Shown here piece after piece: positions 16,229 to 24,665 of a stretch of 64,000 nucleotides of DNA (positions within the stretch are counted from its first letter, which is position 1; every line of letters begins with the position of its first letter). The position numbers and the translations under genes are program-made. Origin of the DNA: Mucilaginibacter sp. OK098 (GTDB lineage: Bacteria > Bacteroidota > Bacteroidia > Sphingobacteriales > Sphingobacteriaceae); contig NZ_FRCM01000008.1 in assembly GCF_900142915.1 (NCBI RefSeq), positions 306,258 to 370,257 on the forward strand. Reading direction: 5' to 3'. Under the pieces are notes generated by a model. The model searched no databases. It was not told the origin of the DNA and worked only from the letters and a program-made list of their open reading frames with translations.

Positions 16229-17617
16229 CTAACTCAATTTTAAAATCTCTTTTATATCGGCAATTATCTTATTGGCTAAATTATTCGCCACTGTTTCTGA
16301 ATTACCTTCTGAGTAAATACGAATAATAGGTTCGGTATTTGACTTGCGCAAATGTACCCATTCTTTGTCAAATTCTATTTTCAGGCCATCAATTGTGCTG
16401 TATGGCTGTTTATTATATTTTTCTTCAACCTTTAACAGCAATGCATCAATATCCATTTCGGGTGTTAGGGTGATTTTATTTTTTGAGATAAAATAACCGG
16501 GATAAGTACTTCTTAAATTAGATACCGATTTACCATATTTTGCCAGGTGGGTTAAAAACAAGGCTATGCCTACTAAAGCGTCCCTGCCGTAATGCAGTTC
16601 AGGATAAATCACCCCGCCATTGCCCTCACCACCTATTACAGCATTTACTTCCTTCATTTTTTTAACCACATTCACCTCTCCTACTGCCGCCGCATTGTAT
16701 TCACCACCGGCGCTTTCGGTAACATCACGCAACGCACGGGTTGATGAAAGATTTGATACCGTATTGCCTTTGGTATGCTTTAAAACATAATCAGCAACGG
16801 CAACCAGTGTATACTCCTCGCCAAAAACATTACCATCCTCACAAACAAAGCAAAGACGGTCAACATCAGGATCAACAGCTATACCCAGGTCAGCTCTTTT
16901 GTTTACTACCTCTTTTGAAAGCGCAACAAGATTCTCGGGCAATGGCTCGGGGTTATGCGGAAAATTACCATCAGGCACACAATATAGCTCATGAATAGTT
17001 TTTACACCCAAAGCTTTTAGCAAAGCAGGCACAAATATGCCACCGGTTGAGTTAACGCAATCAATAACAATTTTAAAATCAGCTTTGGCAATTGCAGCTA
17101 CATCAACTAAAGGCAGTGCAAGTATTTTATCTATATGTTTTTGTAAATAGTTATCACTATCGTCAACCTTGCCAAGGTCATTTACGTCAGCAAACTTAAA
17201 GTCACTATTTTCGGCTATTTCAAGCACCTCCTTACCATCCGCATCGCTAATAAATTCACCATCTGCATTTAACAGTTTCAGTGCATTCCATTGCTTTGGG
17301 TTATGGCTCGCGGTTAAAATAATGCCACCTGCAGCTTTTTCATCAGGTACGGCTATCTCAACCGTAGGGGTTGTTGAAAGGCCGAGGTCTATTACATCTA
17401 TACCCAGCCCCTGCAAGGTGCCAATAACAAGACTGTTTACCATATTGCCGGAGATACGTGCATCGCGCCCAAGCACAATTTTTTTAATTCCGCTTTTATT
17501 AACGGCCCAGGTACCGTATGCAGCAGTAAATTTTACAATATCCAAGGGGGTTAAACCCTCGCCAACCGCACCACCTATGGTACCTCTTATTCCCGAAATT
17601 GATTTTATTAGTGTCAA
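16229..17617 (-). CDS. glmM: Phosphoglucosamine mutase
   Basis: A 462-residue alpha-D-phosphohexomutase that converts glucosamine-6-phosphate to glucosamine-1-phosphate for peptidoglycan precursors. The active-site serine is S104 in ILTASHNPKQWNALK. The magnesium loop is DPDVDRLCFV, the sugar-binding loop is GGEGNGGVIYP, and the C-terminal phosphate-binding motif is RKSNTEPIIRIYSE. In Bacteroidota this branch is usually annotated GlmM, but close relatives act on mannose or glucose phosphates, so substrate specificity is inferred. It is followed by the desulfurase gene on the same strand after about 130 bases. Confidence 0.88.
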   Translation of the reverse strand: MTLIKSISGIRGTIGGAVGEGLTPLDIVKFTAAYGTWAVNKSGIKKIVLGRDARISGNMVNSLVIGTLQGLGIDVIDLGLSTTPTVEIAVPDEKAAGGIILTASHNPKQWNALKLLNADGEFISDADGKEVLEIAENSDFKFADVNDLGKVDDSDNYLQKHIDKILALPLVDVAAIAKADFKIVIDCVNSTGGIFVPALLKALGVKTIHELYCVPDGNFPHNPEPLPENLVALSKEVVNKRADLGIAVDPDVDRLCFVCEDGNVFGEEYTLVAVADYVLKHTKGNTVSNLSSTRALRDVTESAGGEYNAAAVGEVNVVKKMKEVNAVIGGEGNGGVIYPELHYGRDALVGIALFLTHLAKYGKSVSNLRSTYPGYFISKNKITLTPEMDIDALLLKVEEKYNKQPYSTIDGLKIEFDKEWVHLRKSNTEPIIRIYSEGNSETVANNLANKIIADIKEILKLS

Positions 17618-17639
17618 AATGTAAATGTTTGTTGTGGCG

Positions 17640-17647
17640 CAAAAATA
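17640..17647 (-). promoter_or_regulatory. Possible -7 box of glmM promoter
   Basis: On the minus strand the site reads TATTTTTG, fitting TAnnTTTG, 22 bases before the glmM start. A TTG lies about 16 bases further upstream, slightly closer than the usual 19. Confidence 0.4.
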
Positions 17648-17745
17648 AGATATTTAACCGAAGCAATAATAAAAATCGTATTGTTTTAACCCCCGCCTAA
17701 TTAGTTATATTTACCGCTTTGTTAATTTAAGCTATTAGGAAAGCA

Positions 17746-18309
17746 ATGCCTGATTACCTTTTACAGCTCGACCGGCATTTATTTTATTTCATTAATCACG
17801 ACCTGGCTAACCCGTTCTTCGACTGGGTAATGCCATGGCTGCGGAATCCTAAATTCTGGATCCCGCTGTACCTGTTTATAATTGGTTTTTGTATTTATAA
17901 ATTTAAAAAGCAAGGCTTAATAATCATACTACTATTAGCGCTATCAGCAGGGCTTGCAGATTTTACAAGCGCAAGCATTATAAAGCAACTGGTTAAAAGA
18001 GACAGACCATGTCGCGACGTAGTTGTTTCAAAAACAGATATTGTCCGCGTAGCATGCGGAACGGGTTATAGCTTTCCATCCACCCATGCAACAGATCATT
18101 TTGCAATGGCTTTTTTCCTGATCATGCTGTTTCAAAAAAAATGGAGATGGATCTGGCTTTGGGGAATCCTTTGGGCTGGCACAATCAGCTTTGCACAGGT
18201 ATATGTAGGCGTACATTTCCCAATTGATGTTTTTTGCGGAGCTATTTATGGGATGTTTGTGGGGTGGATGTTTTCTATCCTGTTTAAGAAGATCCTGCCA
18301 GGCTTTTAA
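17746..18309 (+). CDS. PAP2-family membrane phosphatase
   Basis: A 187-residue integral membrane phosphatase with about five hydrophobic helices. The three PAP2 signatures are present in order: KQLVKRDRP (C1), SFPSTHATDHF (C2), and VYVGVHFPIDVFCGA (C3) with the catalytic histidine. Bacterial members act on phosphatidate-like lipids or undecaprenyl pyrophosphate (BacA-independent recycling); which one applies here cannot be told. The C3 motif has YVGVH rather than the canonical SRxxxGxH, as in several bacterial members. It is transcribed alone and followed by a dispersed repeat. Confidence 0.9.
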   Translation: MPDYLLQLDRHLFYFINHDLANPFFDWVMPWLRNPKFWIPLYLFIIGFCIYKFKKQGLIIILLLALSAGLADFTSASIIKQLVKRDRPCRDVVVSKTDIVRVACGTGYSFPSTHATDHFAMAFFLIMLFQKKWRWIWLWGILWAGTISFAQVYVGVHFPIDVFCGAIYGMFVGWMFSILFKKILPGF

Positions 18310-18383
18310 TTTCGGATGTTTGATTTCGGAATTCTTCTAATTCTTATTCCAAAATCCGAAATCGAACATCCGAAATCCGAAAT
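18308..18383. repeat. Word-repeat inverted pair (TTCGGATGTTTGATTTCGG)
   Basis: The left arm at 18308-18332 reads TTTCGGATGTTTGATTTCGG. The right arm at 18348-18383 carries the complement CCGAAATCGAACATCCGAAA. The pair sits between the convergent PAP2 and MarR genes and may double as a terminator-like hairpin. Single copies of the word occur at 2237-2269 and 10818-10845. Confidence 0.65.
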
Positions 18384-18387
18384 ACAC

Positions 18388-18837
18388 CTACCCTCTTAAC
18401 TTGTCCAGCAAATCGCTTAACTGGCCGGCCTCTTCTTCAGTTAAATTATTTTGGAGCAGGTCTTTGATTTTAAAATCCTCGTCCATCTTGGCCAGTATTG
18501 CAAGGCCCTGATCGCTGATCCTTATATCAACTGCGCGACGGTCCTTTGTATTTGTACAACGGGATACCATGCCTTTTTGAACAAGACGATCCACAATGCG
18601 TGAGGCGTCCGACATTTTATCAACCATCCTGTCTTTCAGTAAATTTACAGTAGCCGGTTTTGGATATTGGCCTCTCAAAATTCTTAATATGTTAAATTGT
18701 TGCAGCGTTATATTATTTTTTTCGAAAAGATGACGTGATTGGTTATTTACCCAGCTGTAGGTATATGAAATATTAATAACCGCTTTCTGATAGTTGTTTT
18801 CAAATTTGCTGCTTTGTATTTCTTCGTCTATCCGCAT
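18388..18837 (-). CDS. MarR-family transcriptional regulator
   Basis: A 149-residue winged-helix regulator. The core DNA-binding region ITLQQFNILRILRG, the recognition helix KMSDASRIVDRLVQKGMVSR and the wing TNTKDRRAVDIRISDQG match MarR proteins, with dimerising helices at both ends. The effector and target are unknown. MarR genes often control a divergent or adjacent gene, but the nearest genes are convergent PAP2 and the DUF5522/exonuclease operon upstream on the same strand, so the target may lie elsewhere. Confidence 0.9.
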   Translation of the reverse strand: MRIDEEIQSSKFENNYQKAVINISYTYSWVNNQSRHLFEKNNITLQQFNILRILRGQYPKPATVNLLKDRMVDKMSDASRIVDRLVQKGMVSRCTNTKDRRAVDIRISDQGLAILAKMDEDFKIKDLLQNNLTEEEAGQLSDLLDKLRG

Positions 18838-18870
18838 AAATATTAACTCTCTTAATACAAATATCCTTAA

Positions 18871-19029
18871 TTATTTCTTAACATCCTTAGCCTGTTTGGC
18901 TTTTCCATAATCCCAGGGGCAGTTTAGGCATTTATTTTTACAGCAATACCCGCGTTTTAAGTGGTATTCTTTTGTAAAAACCAAATTACCATCTGCATTT
19001 ATGTAATAATCAATACCTTCTACAAGCAT
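18871..19029 (-). CDS. DUF5522 small cysteine-rich protein
   Basis: A 52-residue protein read directly from the minus strand, beginning MLVEGIDYYINADGN. It carries the cysteine cluster GYCCKNKCLNCPWDYG (residues 27-42) and ends AKDVKK. The order (VEG.DYY, then F.EYHLKRGYCC..C..CP) matches my memory of the DUF5522 family, small Bacteroidota proteins of unknown function. The four cysteines (C29, C30, C34, C37) could bind zinc or an Fe-S cluster. The start codon follows the exonuclease stop after one base (TGA-A-ATG), so translation is coupled. Confidence 0.85.
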   Translation of the reverse strand: MLVEGIDYYINADGNLVFTKEYHLKRGYCCKNKCLNCPWDYGKAKQAKDVKK

Positions 19030-19030
19030 T

Positions 19031-19993
19031 TCAGTTCAAAATTTTTACAAAAATATGATCCCCAAAATACTTTTTCAAATGCATTCCGTTGCCATGCAGT
19101 GTCCATATTTGTACGGGTTTTACATGTTCGATAGCCTGCAAAATATCATTCCAATCTACATGGTCAGATATAAACAGCGTATCCTGCTGGTTTACCTGCA
19201 AATTTTTCCACCCCGAAGCAAACAACCTTTTAACACCTGTAGCTCTTATATAACTATCAAAGGTAAAAGGTGGCACAATGTAAACAAACTCCTCCTGGCT
19301 TTTCATCAGCTTGCGGCCATATAGCTGGCATTTACCCGGTGCAAATCCCATTTTTTCATAAATGGTGTTAATAGGCATTATGCGGTGATGCACCAATATT
19401 TTCTTTTGCGGCGCATGTTCATTTATCATATTTATCAACCTTTGGCTTTTTCCCAAACCATAAGCGCCAAGCAGGACGTTGATTTTTATGTCGTTCAGCT
19501 TTTTTATCTCTTCAACCGGGTCCGGGTGTAAAACTGCAGGATCGGCAAAGGTGCTTTCGGTTATCAGTACATCGGCATTTACCCATTCAATAGGCTCACA
19601 GGTTGCATCAGGCTGAACTTTATAGTCACCAGTATACAAATATTTCGCCCCTTTATATTCCATTAAAACCTGGGCCGATCCTAACATATGCCCTGCAGGT
19701 ATAAATGTTATTTCAACGCCCCCAATATTAAACGTTGAATTATAGGCAGCAATATTAAACACCTTACCGGCATTTTTACCGTACCGCAGCTTCATAAAAG
19801 CATGTGTGGCTTCGGTACAATAAATGTTTGTATTACCTGGAATAGCGTGGTCTGCATGGGCATGAGAGATCACTGCATTTGCAACAGGCTGCAAAGGATC
19901 TAAGTAAAAATCGCCGTATTTACAATAAAGGCCGTTGAGGTTGAAACTTAGAAAATCTTCTATTATATCATTGGTCATTGTGTCATTAGTCAT
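19031..19993 (-). CDS. MBL-fold exonuclease / mRNA 3'-processing-factor-like protein
   Basis: A metallo-beta-lactamase fold protein of 320 residues. The metal motif is ISHAHADHA (HxHxDH), followed by IPAGHMLGSAQVLMEY, the TGDY aspartate motif and LITESTF, which are typical of the CPSF/ligase-associated exonuclease group (YSH1-like). The C-terminal half contains LFISDHVDWNDIL and LHGNGMHLKKYF, also group features. No ATP-dependent ligase or helicase lies nearby, although family relatives often pair with them. The start is uncertain: the first nine codons (MTNDTMTND) come from a word repeat, and the ATG at 19978 is an alternative. It follows coaE on the minus strand. Confidence 0.85.
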   Translation of the reverse strand: MTNDTMTNDIIEDFLSFNLNGLYCKYGDFYLDPLQPVANAVISHAHADHAIPGNTNIYCTEATHAFMKLRYGKNAGKVFNIAAYNSTFNIGGVEITFIPAGHMLGSAQVLMEYKGAKYLYTGDYKVQPDATCEPIEWVNADVLITESTFADPAVLHPDPVEEIKKLNDIKINVLLGAYGLGKSQRLINMINEHAPQKKILVHHRIMPINTIYEKMGFAPGKCQLYGRKLMKSQEEFVYIVPPFTFDSYIRATGVKRLFASGWKNLQVNQQDTLFISDHVDWNDILQAIEHVKPVQIWTLHGNGMHLKKYFGDHIFVKILN

Positions 19994-20078
19994 TGGGTTG
20001 GCTGGCTTAAATAGGATATAATTTATTTCCTAATACATAAAAGAGAAACAATGACTAATGACCAATGCCTAATGACAA
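19968..20078. repeat. Word-repeat inverted pair (CATTGGTCATTAG) at the coaE/exonuclease junction
   Basis: The left arm (19968-19997) is made of TCATTGGTCATTG / TCATTAGTCATTG words. The right arm (20049-20078) carries complements such as CAATGACTAATGACCAATG. The right arm encodes the last codons of coaE and the left arm encodes the first codons of the exonuclease, so this repeat overlaps two reading frames. Confidence 0.65.
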
Positions 20079-20654
20079 AAGCTCCTGATGCAATTCCAAA
20101 ACCTGGGGTATTACTAATTGCACATCATCATTTTTAATTGTATAATCGGCTAATGCTGTTTTCTTTTCTTCTGAAAACTGTTTGGAGTTGCGACTTTCAA
20201 CCTCGGTGCGGCTTAAGCCATCCCTTTGCATTACACGTTTTATCCTTGTTTCAATGGGAGCCTGAACCATTATGGAGTAATCGCACATTTTGTACGAATC
20301 GCTTTCAAACAACAGTGCAGCTTCCTTTAAAATATAGGGTACATCTCTAACTTGTTTAACCCATTCATCAAAAGCTCTGAAAGTTGCCGGATGTACCAGC
20401 GAATTTAATTTTGCAAGTTGCTCAGCATCGTTAAAAACAATATCCGCTATATGCTTACGGTTTAAAGAGCCATCGTCAAAATAGGAAAGCTTGCCAAAGG
20501 CTGATTGAATACCTTTAATAAGGATTTGATCTTTTACCATTACCTCCTTGGCTGCATCATCAGCATAAAAAACAGGGACCCCCAACAGCTCAAACACTTT
20601 GCTGACAGTAGTTTTGCCGCTGCCTATATTGCCGGTTAATCCTATTTTGAGCAT
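20055..20654 (-). CDS. coaE: Dephospho-CoA kinase
   Basis: A 199-residue P-loop kinase for the last step of coenzyme A synthesis (dephospho-CoA plus ATP gives CoA). The P-loop is GLTGNIGSGKTTVSK (residues 5-19), then the substrate-side FYADDAAKEVM, a LVHPATFRAF segment, the LLFES motif and the lid arginines RIKRVMQRDGLSR. The length fits the family. It overlaps the ybbR stop by one base (TAATG), so it is translationally coupled. The last residues (SLGIGH) are encoded by a word repeat, so its C-terminus has probably drifted by repeat capture. Confidence 0.95.
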   Translation of the reverse strand: MLKIGLTGNIGSGKTTVSKVFELLGVPVFYADDAAKEVMVKDQILIKGIQSAFGKLSYFDDGSLNRKHIADIVFNDAEQLAKLNSLVHPATFRAFDEWVKQVRDVPYILKEAALLFESDSYKMCDYSIMVQAPIETRIKRVMQRDGLSRTEVESRNSKQFSEEKKTALADYTIKNDDVQLVIPQVLELHQELLSLGIGH

Positions 20655-21601
20655 TACTTTTTTATAATAAAGTCAATATTCTGTGGTTCTATTTTTACTA
20701 TTTTACTATACGCGGGCGATTTAAAGATCACAACCGGCAATACTTTATAGCCATGCTTTCTCCATAGGTCAAGATCTACCGTTGCTTCAAAAAAGTCTTC
20801 ATCAGTTTGGGCATACCTGCTTAATGAGGTGGTAAATGTTACTTTAACCTTTTGAGGGAAGATCTTTACATCGTCATAATCATGGTTATTGATCAGCTTA
20901 ACCGGGATCTCCAGCGTTTTTTCAGTATATTCATCAACAGGCAGCGTTACTTCCACATTTTTAGGAAATACACTCACATTTCCTTCCTTAACCGGCTGAA
21001 GCGTTAAACGGGTATTAATAGTTTCACTAATGCTATCCAGCTTTAGCGTGTCAGATTTCCAGGTTAGTATATTATCAATAACATTTGCCGGGCCATTTAC
21101 AATAACATAGGCAGGGTTAAGTGTAATATTACCCGATTGTGAGAACTGGTGCTTATACATTACCGAGGTTACCAGCTCAATAGGCACCCTTTTTACTTTA
21201 CGGTTCGAAAAATCAAAATAAAGCGTATCAGGGTTAAAGCTTGTTATTTGCTGATCTATTTCTTTTTTACTATTTACCTGGCTTAACTGCGAGCTAAGCA
21301 CAACATAGCTTTTGTACTCAAGCGACCGGAGATCAATTGAAATAGAATTCACTTCATTATGCATTTTTGAGAATAGCATTTGCCACCCGCTGCCATTTAT
21401 AGTGGCATTCACTGTATCAGACTGCAACGAATGGAAGGCGCGTTTTTGAGGCGTGTTCTTAAAATTTAACGCTTCTTTAACGGTATAGCTGTAGGTGTTT
21501 GACAATACGGTAAAGATCCAGGCAAGAACGGCCAGTACCAGGCATGTAAAAAATGCCGATGCTCTTCTTCGTTCTGTTGCAGATAATTTTATTATTGCCA
21601 T
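20654..21601 (-). CDS. YbbR-domain membrane-anchored protein
   Basis: A 315-residue protein with one N-terminal transmembrane segment (about 13-33) and an extracytoplasmic portion built of YbbR-like beta domains. Visible features are repeated segments such as VKRVPIELV...YVIVNGPANVID and ETLEIPVKLINNHDYDDVKIFPQKVKVTF. In Firmicutes a YbbR protein (CdaR) regulates the diadenylate cyclase CdaA, but no cyclase gene is adjacent here. In Bacteroidota this position between yajC and coaE is conserved from memory. The function is unassigned. Confidence 0.85.
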   Translation of the reverse strand: MAIIKLSATERRRASAFFTCLVLAVLAWIFTVLSNTYSYTVKEALNFKNTPQKRAFHSLQSDTVNATINGSGWQMLFSKMHNEVNSISIDLRSLEYKSYVVLSSQLSQVNSKKEIDQQITSFNPDTLYFDFSNRKVKRVPIELVTSVMYKHQFSQSGNITLNPAYVIVNGPANVIDNILTWKSDTLKLDSISETINTRLTLQPVKEGNVSVFPKNVEVTLPVDEYTEKTLEIPVKLINNHDYDDVKIFPQKVKVTFTTSLSRYAQTDEDFFEATVDLDLWRKHGYKVLPVVIFKSPAYSKIVKIEPQNIDFIIKK

Positions 21602-21609
21602 TTTTGAAA

Positions 21610-21731
21610 AAGGTAAAAGGTGAAAGGTTAAGGGTTAAAGGTAAAAATCAAAAGGTGAAAGGTAAGGCTTAAAACCTTTTGCCTTTCACCTTTAACCTTT
21701 CACCTCTCTTATTACCCTTAGCCTTTTACCT
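21610..21731. repeat. Word-repeat inverted pair (AAAGGT / ACCTTT) before ybbR
   Basis: The left arm (21610-21664) holds GGTGAAAGGTTAAGGG-type words. The right arm (21671-21731) holds their complements CCTTTCACCTTTAACC and ends at the yajC stop codon. Together they fill the whole yajC-ybbR gap. The words match the arms after folA. Confidence 0.65.
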
Positions 21732-22053
21732 AAGCCTTAGTAACTACAGCTGGCGTATTCAGCGCCTTTGAAGCTTCTAAAGATATTGCCGTTTTATCGA
21801 AACGGATCTTACCGTTGTCAACTTCAACTAAAAAGGTGGTTTCATTAACGTCAATTATTCTGCCGTGGATGCCGGCAGTTGTAACTACCTTATCGCCCTT
21901 TTTTAACTCGTTAACATATTTTTTTTGATCTTTTTGTTTTTTTACCTGTGGCCTTATCATAAAGAAGTAAAAAACCACTGCAATTAAACCGAAAGTTATA
22001 ATTTGCTGAATCCCAAATCCTGAACCAGCTTGTAATAAAATAGTTGCTATCAT
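21730..22053 (-). CDS. yajC: Preprotein translocase subunit YajC
   Basis: A 107-residue Sec accessory protein. It has one N-terminal transmembrane segment (about 16-36) followed by the signature FFMIRPQVKKQKDQKKYVNELKKGDKVVTTAGIHGRI. The C-terminal part is a small beta domain. YajC associates with SecDF in the inner membrane; secDF is in the same window but in a different transcription unit. It lies 19 bases after the DUF1573 gene in the nusB operon. Confidence 0.96.
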   Translation of the reverse strand: MIATILLQAGSGFGIQQIITFGLIAVVFYFFMIRPQVKKQKDQKKYVNELKKGDKVVTTAGIHGRIIDVNETTFLVEVDNGKIRFDKTAISLEASKALNTPAVVTKA

Positions 22054-22072
22054 TTTAAATTTATATAATTTT

Positions 22073-22513
22073 TTATTTTGTGGTTACCTCACCAATTAAA
22101 TGAACCCTGTTTTGTGCGGGATTAGTATTGGCTGTAATTGTTATTTGTTTATCCTGCAGCCCCATTTTTGCAGCGCTGTCAAAAGTAACGTGGATAGCGC
22201 CGCTTTCACCTGGTTTAACAGGTGTTTTAGGCCATTCAGGCTTGGTACATCCGCAGGTGGCAACAGCATCTGTAATAATTAATGGTGTTTTGCCTGTATT
22301 GGTAAATTTAAAATCATAGGTAACCTTATCGCCGGTTTTGATCTTACCAAAATCGTGCGTTTCTTTTTCAAATTTCATTACCGGTGCATTGGCAGCATTA
22401 GCCGTGGTGGAATTATCAGCCGTTGTACTACCGGTTTTGTTTGAATTACAGGCAGTCATTAACATTCCTGCCGCTATTAAGCTTAAAAAAAGGTTTTTCA
22501 TGTAATTATTCAA
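22073..22513 (-). CDS. DUF1573 lipoprotein
   Basis: A 146-residue predicted lipoprotein. The signal ends at LMTACNSNK (C22 lipobox), then a low-complexity Thr/Ala/Asn linker leads to the DUF1573 Ig-like domain. Its core is ETHDFGKIKTGDKVTYDFKFTNTGKTPLIITDAVATCGCTKPEWP and PVKPGESGAIHVTFDSAAKMG. The CGCTKP motif is the hallmark of the family. The function is unknown. It overlaps the end of nusB by 8 bases and precedes yajC, a gene order I recall as conserved across Bacteroidota. Confidence 0.92.
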   Translation of the reverse strand: MNNYMKNLFLSLIAAGMLMTACNSNKTGSTTADNSTTANAANAPVMKFEKETHDFGKIKTGDKVTYDFKFTNTGKTPLIITDAVATCGCTKPEWPKTPVKPGESGAIHVTFDSAAKMGLQDKQITITANTNPAQNRVHLIGEVTTK

Positions 22514-23453
22514 TTAATCCTCTGCCTATTTTCTTTATTTTATTCTGAGTTTTCAGGTCGCCCAAAATCTTGTCTAATATACCGTTTATAAATGAATTAC
22601 TTTTGGGTGTACTAAACTCCTTAGAGATTTCAAGGTATTCATTAATGGTAACTTTAACCGGGATAGACGTGAAATTAACAAACTCGGCAATAGCCATTTT
22701 CATTAATAAAGTATCCATCATTGCAATACGGTCAGGTTCCCAATTTTGAGTTTTACCGGTTATTAACAGCTGGTAATCCGCATCGTGACGAATGCTTTCT
22801 TCAAACAAATTAACAATAAACTCCCTGTCTTCTTCCCAATTGCCGGTTACCTCGGCTAATTCATTCAGCCCGGGCTCATCATGTGAAAAGTTTTTAAATG
22901 TCTTTGCAATTAATGCCTGTAAAACATCTTTATCCACCGGCCAGTATAAAAACATATCTTCAAAAACCTGCTCGGCAATTGATGATTTTAAGATCACCTT
23001 TTTGAAAATGAATTTAATAATGTCTTTATCGGTTTGGATAGTGTCACCCGTCTTTTTCAGGTACTCTTTATAATCCTCGGAATTTTTAAGGATAATAAAT
23101 AAAGATTTTACCAACTCGGGTTCAAAACTCCATTCTACTTTGTACTTTTTAAGCCCTGCTAAATAATCTTTGTTCTCATGCAGGGAAAGAATAAACCTGT
23201 TGCTCAGAATTTTAACATTAGCATTGAGGTCATCAGCCGTAGGTAAATACTTGTTTGCCCTTTCTTCGGCATCATTTGCTGCATAGCTCGTAATTTCTGA
23301 AATTAATGACAGCATCCAGATATACATTTCGTATACCTTATCAATTGTTTGCAATAGATATTTTTCATGCTGTTTGATGTCGCCGCTGTTTGATTGGTGA
23401 TAAGCGTATAACGACTGAAGAACTTTTACCCTTAGGTGTCTGCGGTTTAACAT
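22506..23453 (-). CDS. nusB: Transcription antitermination factor NusB (long Bacteroidota type)
   Basis: A 315-residue protein, more than twice the length of E. coli NusB (139). The N-terminus MLNRRHLRVKVLQSLYAYHQS is the NusB opening helix. The C-terminal domain contains DRIAMMDTLLMKMAIAEFVNFTSIPVKVTINEYLEISKEFSTPKSNSFINGILDKI, the conserved NusB core. The intervening region is helical. NusB with NusE promotes rRNA antitermination. This long form is normal for Bacteroidota. It leads the operon nusB, DUF1573, yajC, ybbR, coaE, exonuclease, DUF5522. Confidence 0.94.
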   Translation of the reverse strand: MLNRRHLRVKVLQSLYAYHQSNSGDIKQHEKYLLQTIDKVYEMYIWMLSLISEITSYAANDAEERANKYLPTADDLNANVKILSNRFILSLHENKDYLAGLKKYKVEWSFEPELVKSLFIILKNSEDYKEYLKKTGDTIQTDKDIIKFIFKKVILKSSIAEQVFEDMFLYWPVDKDVLQALIAKTFKNFSHDEPGLNELAEVTGNWEEDREFIVNLFEESIRHDADYQLLITGKTQNWEPDRIAMMDTLLMKMAIAEFVNFTSIPVKVTINEYLEISKEFSTPKSNSFINGILDKILGDLKTQNKIKKIGRGLIE

Positions 23454-23476
23454 TTTGTAAGAACGATTTTAGCCCA

Positions 23477-23484
23477 CAAAGTTA
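23477..23484 (-). promoter_or_regulatory. Possible -7 box of the nusB operon
   Basis: On the minus strand the site reads TAACTTTG, fitting TAnnTTTG, 24 bases before the nusB start. No TTG is found at the expected distance upstream. Confidence 0.45.
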
Positions 23485-23501
23485 GTGGGTTATTTGGTAT
23501 T

Positions 23502-24587
23502 TTAATAGGTTGATTTCACTTTTTTAATATCAGCAATTCTTTTTTCGGCAATTTTATTAGCGGCATCAGTTGTAGAAATGCTTTCGGCTTTAGAAAGCTT
23601 TAAAACATTACGGGTAGCTTCGTAAATATTTTCGGTTAGCTGCATGGTTCTTTTTTTACTAAAGCCCATTAGTTCTGAGTAGCAGTTAATAATTCCTCCT
23701 GCATTTATTACATAATCCGGTGCAAATAATATGCCTTTTTCAAGCAGCATTTGCCCGTGAATATTTTCGTCCTCCAACTGGTTATTAGCCGAACCAGCTA
23801 TAATAGCACACTTAAGCTTATTAATTGTTTGTGTGTTAATGGTTGCACCCAACGCACACGGGGCATAAATATCGGCATCAATATCAAAAATAGTATTGTT
23901 TGAAACCGCTTCGGCGCCATATTTTTTGGCTACCTGCCCTAAAAGATCCTCATTAATGTCGCTGGCGTAAACTTTTGCATTTTCATCGCGCAGCAGTTTC
24001 ACCAGTTTTTCGCCCACATGCCCAATCCCCTGCACGATTACTGATCTGCCGGCTAAGTTATCATTGCCATAAAGCTCTTTTATACAAGCCTTTATTCCCA
24101 TAAAAACCCCCAGAGCAGTTATTGGAGAAGGGTCGCCGCTACCACCTATGGTTTCAGGCACCCCAGTAACATGCTGGGTTTCCATCCTGATGTATTCCAT
24201 ATCCCGCGGGTTGGTGCCCACATCTTCCGCTGTAATAAATTCGCCGTTAAGGTTTTTTATAAAGCGGCCAAACTTACGCAGCAAAGCCTCTGTTTTATCC
24301 TTATGCGAATCGCCTATGATAACTGCTTTACCACCGCCCAGGTTAAGACCTGCAATAGCAGATTTATAAGTCATGCTTTTCGACAGCCTTAATACATCAT
24401 ACAAAGCATCAGCTTCTGATTTATAAGCCCACATACGCGTGCCGCCCAAAGCGGGACCAAGCGTGGTATCATGAATGGCTATTATTGCTTTTAAACCTGT
24501 ATCGGGATCGCTGCAAAACACAACTTTCTTATGTCCGTAAGCCTCAAGCTGGCTAAATATTGATTCACTGGAGTTTGAATTCGGCAT
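23502..24587 (-). CDS. Glu/Leu/Phe/Val dehydrogenase (leucine dehydrogenase type)
   Basis: A 361-residue NAD-dependent amino acid dehydrogenase that deaminates branched-chain amino acids to 2-oxo acids. Motifs are the substrate lysine segment LGPALGGTRMW, the catalytic GLNLGGGKAVIIG, ITAEDVGTNPRDM, and the dinucleotide fold VIVQGIGHVGEKLVKLL. Length matches leucine dehydrogenases (about 365) rather than glutamate dehydrogenases (about 450). A TTG start 12 bases earlier is possible, but the ATG at 24587 is preferred. A consensus promoter lies 38 bases upstream. Confidence 0.9.
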   Translation of the reverse strand: MPNSNSSESIFSQLEAYGHKKVVFCSDPDTGLKAIIAIHDTTLGPALGGTRMWAYKSEADALYDVLRLSKSMTYKSAIAGLNLGGGKAVIIGDSHKDKTEALLRKFGRFIKNLNGEFITAEDVGTNPRDMEYIRMETQHVTGVPETIGGSGDPSPITALGVFMGIKACIKELYGNDNLAGRSVIVQGIGHVGEKLVKLLRDENAKVYASDINEDLLGQVAKKYGAEAVSNNTIFDIDADIYAPCALGATINTQTINKLKCAIIAGSANNQLEDENIHGQMLLEKGILFAPDYVINAGGIINCYSELMGFSKKRTMQLTENIYEATRNVLKLSKAESISTTDAANKIAEKRIADIKKVKSTY

Positions 24588-24624
24588 CAGAGGTAACAAG
24601 GTAAATAATTCCTTTCGGATTGGA

Positions 24625-24654
24625 CAAAAGTATGTGTTTTTTTTATTGCAGCAA
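24625..24654 (-). promoter_or_regulatory. Bacteroidota promoter of the leucine dehydrogenase gene
   Basis: Read on the minus strand, TTG (24652-24654), 19 bases, then TACTTTTG (24625-24632) is an exact TTG-N19-TAnnTTTG match. The leader to the ATG at 24587 is about 30 bases. Confidence 0.75.
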
Positions 24655-24665
24655 ACTTTTGTTTA

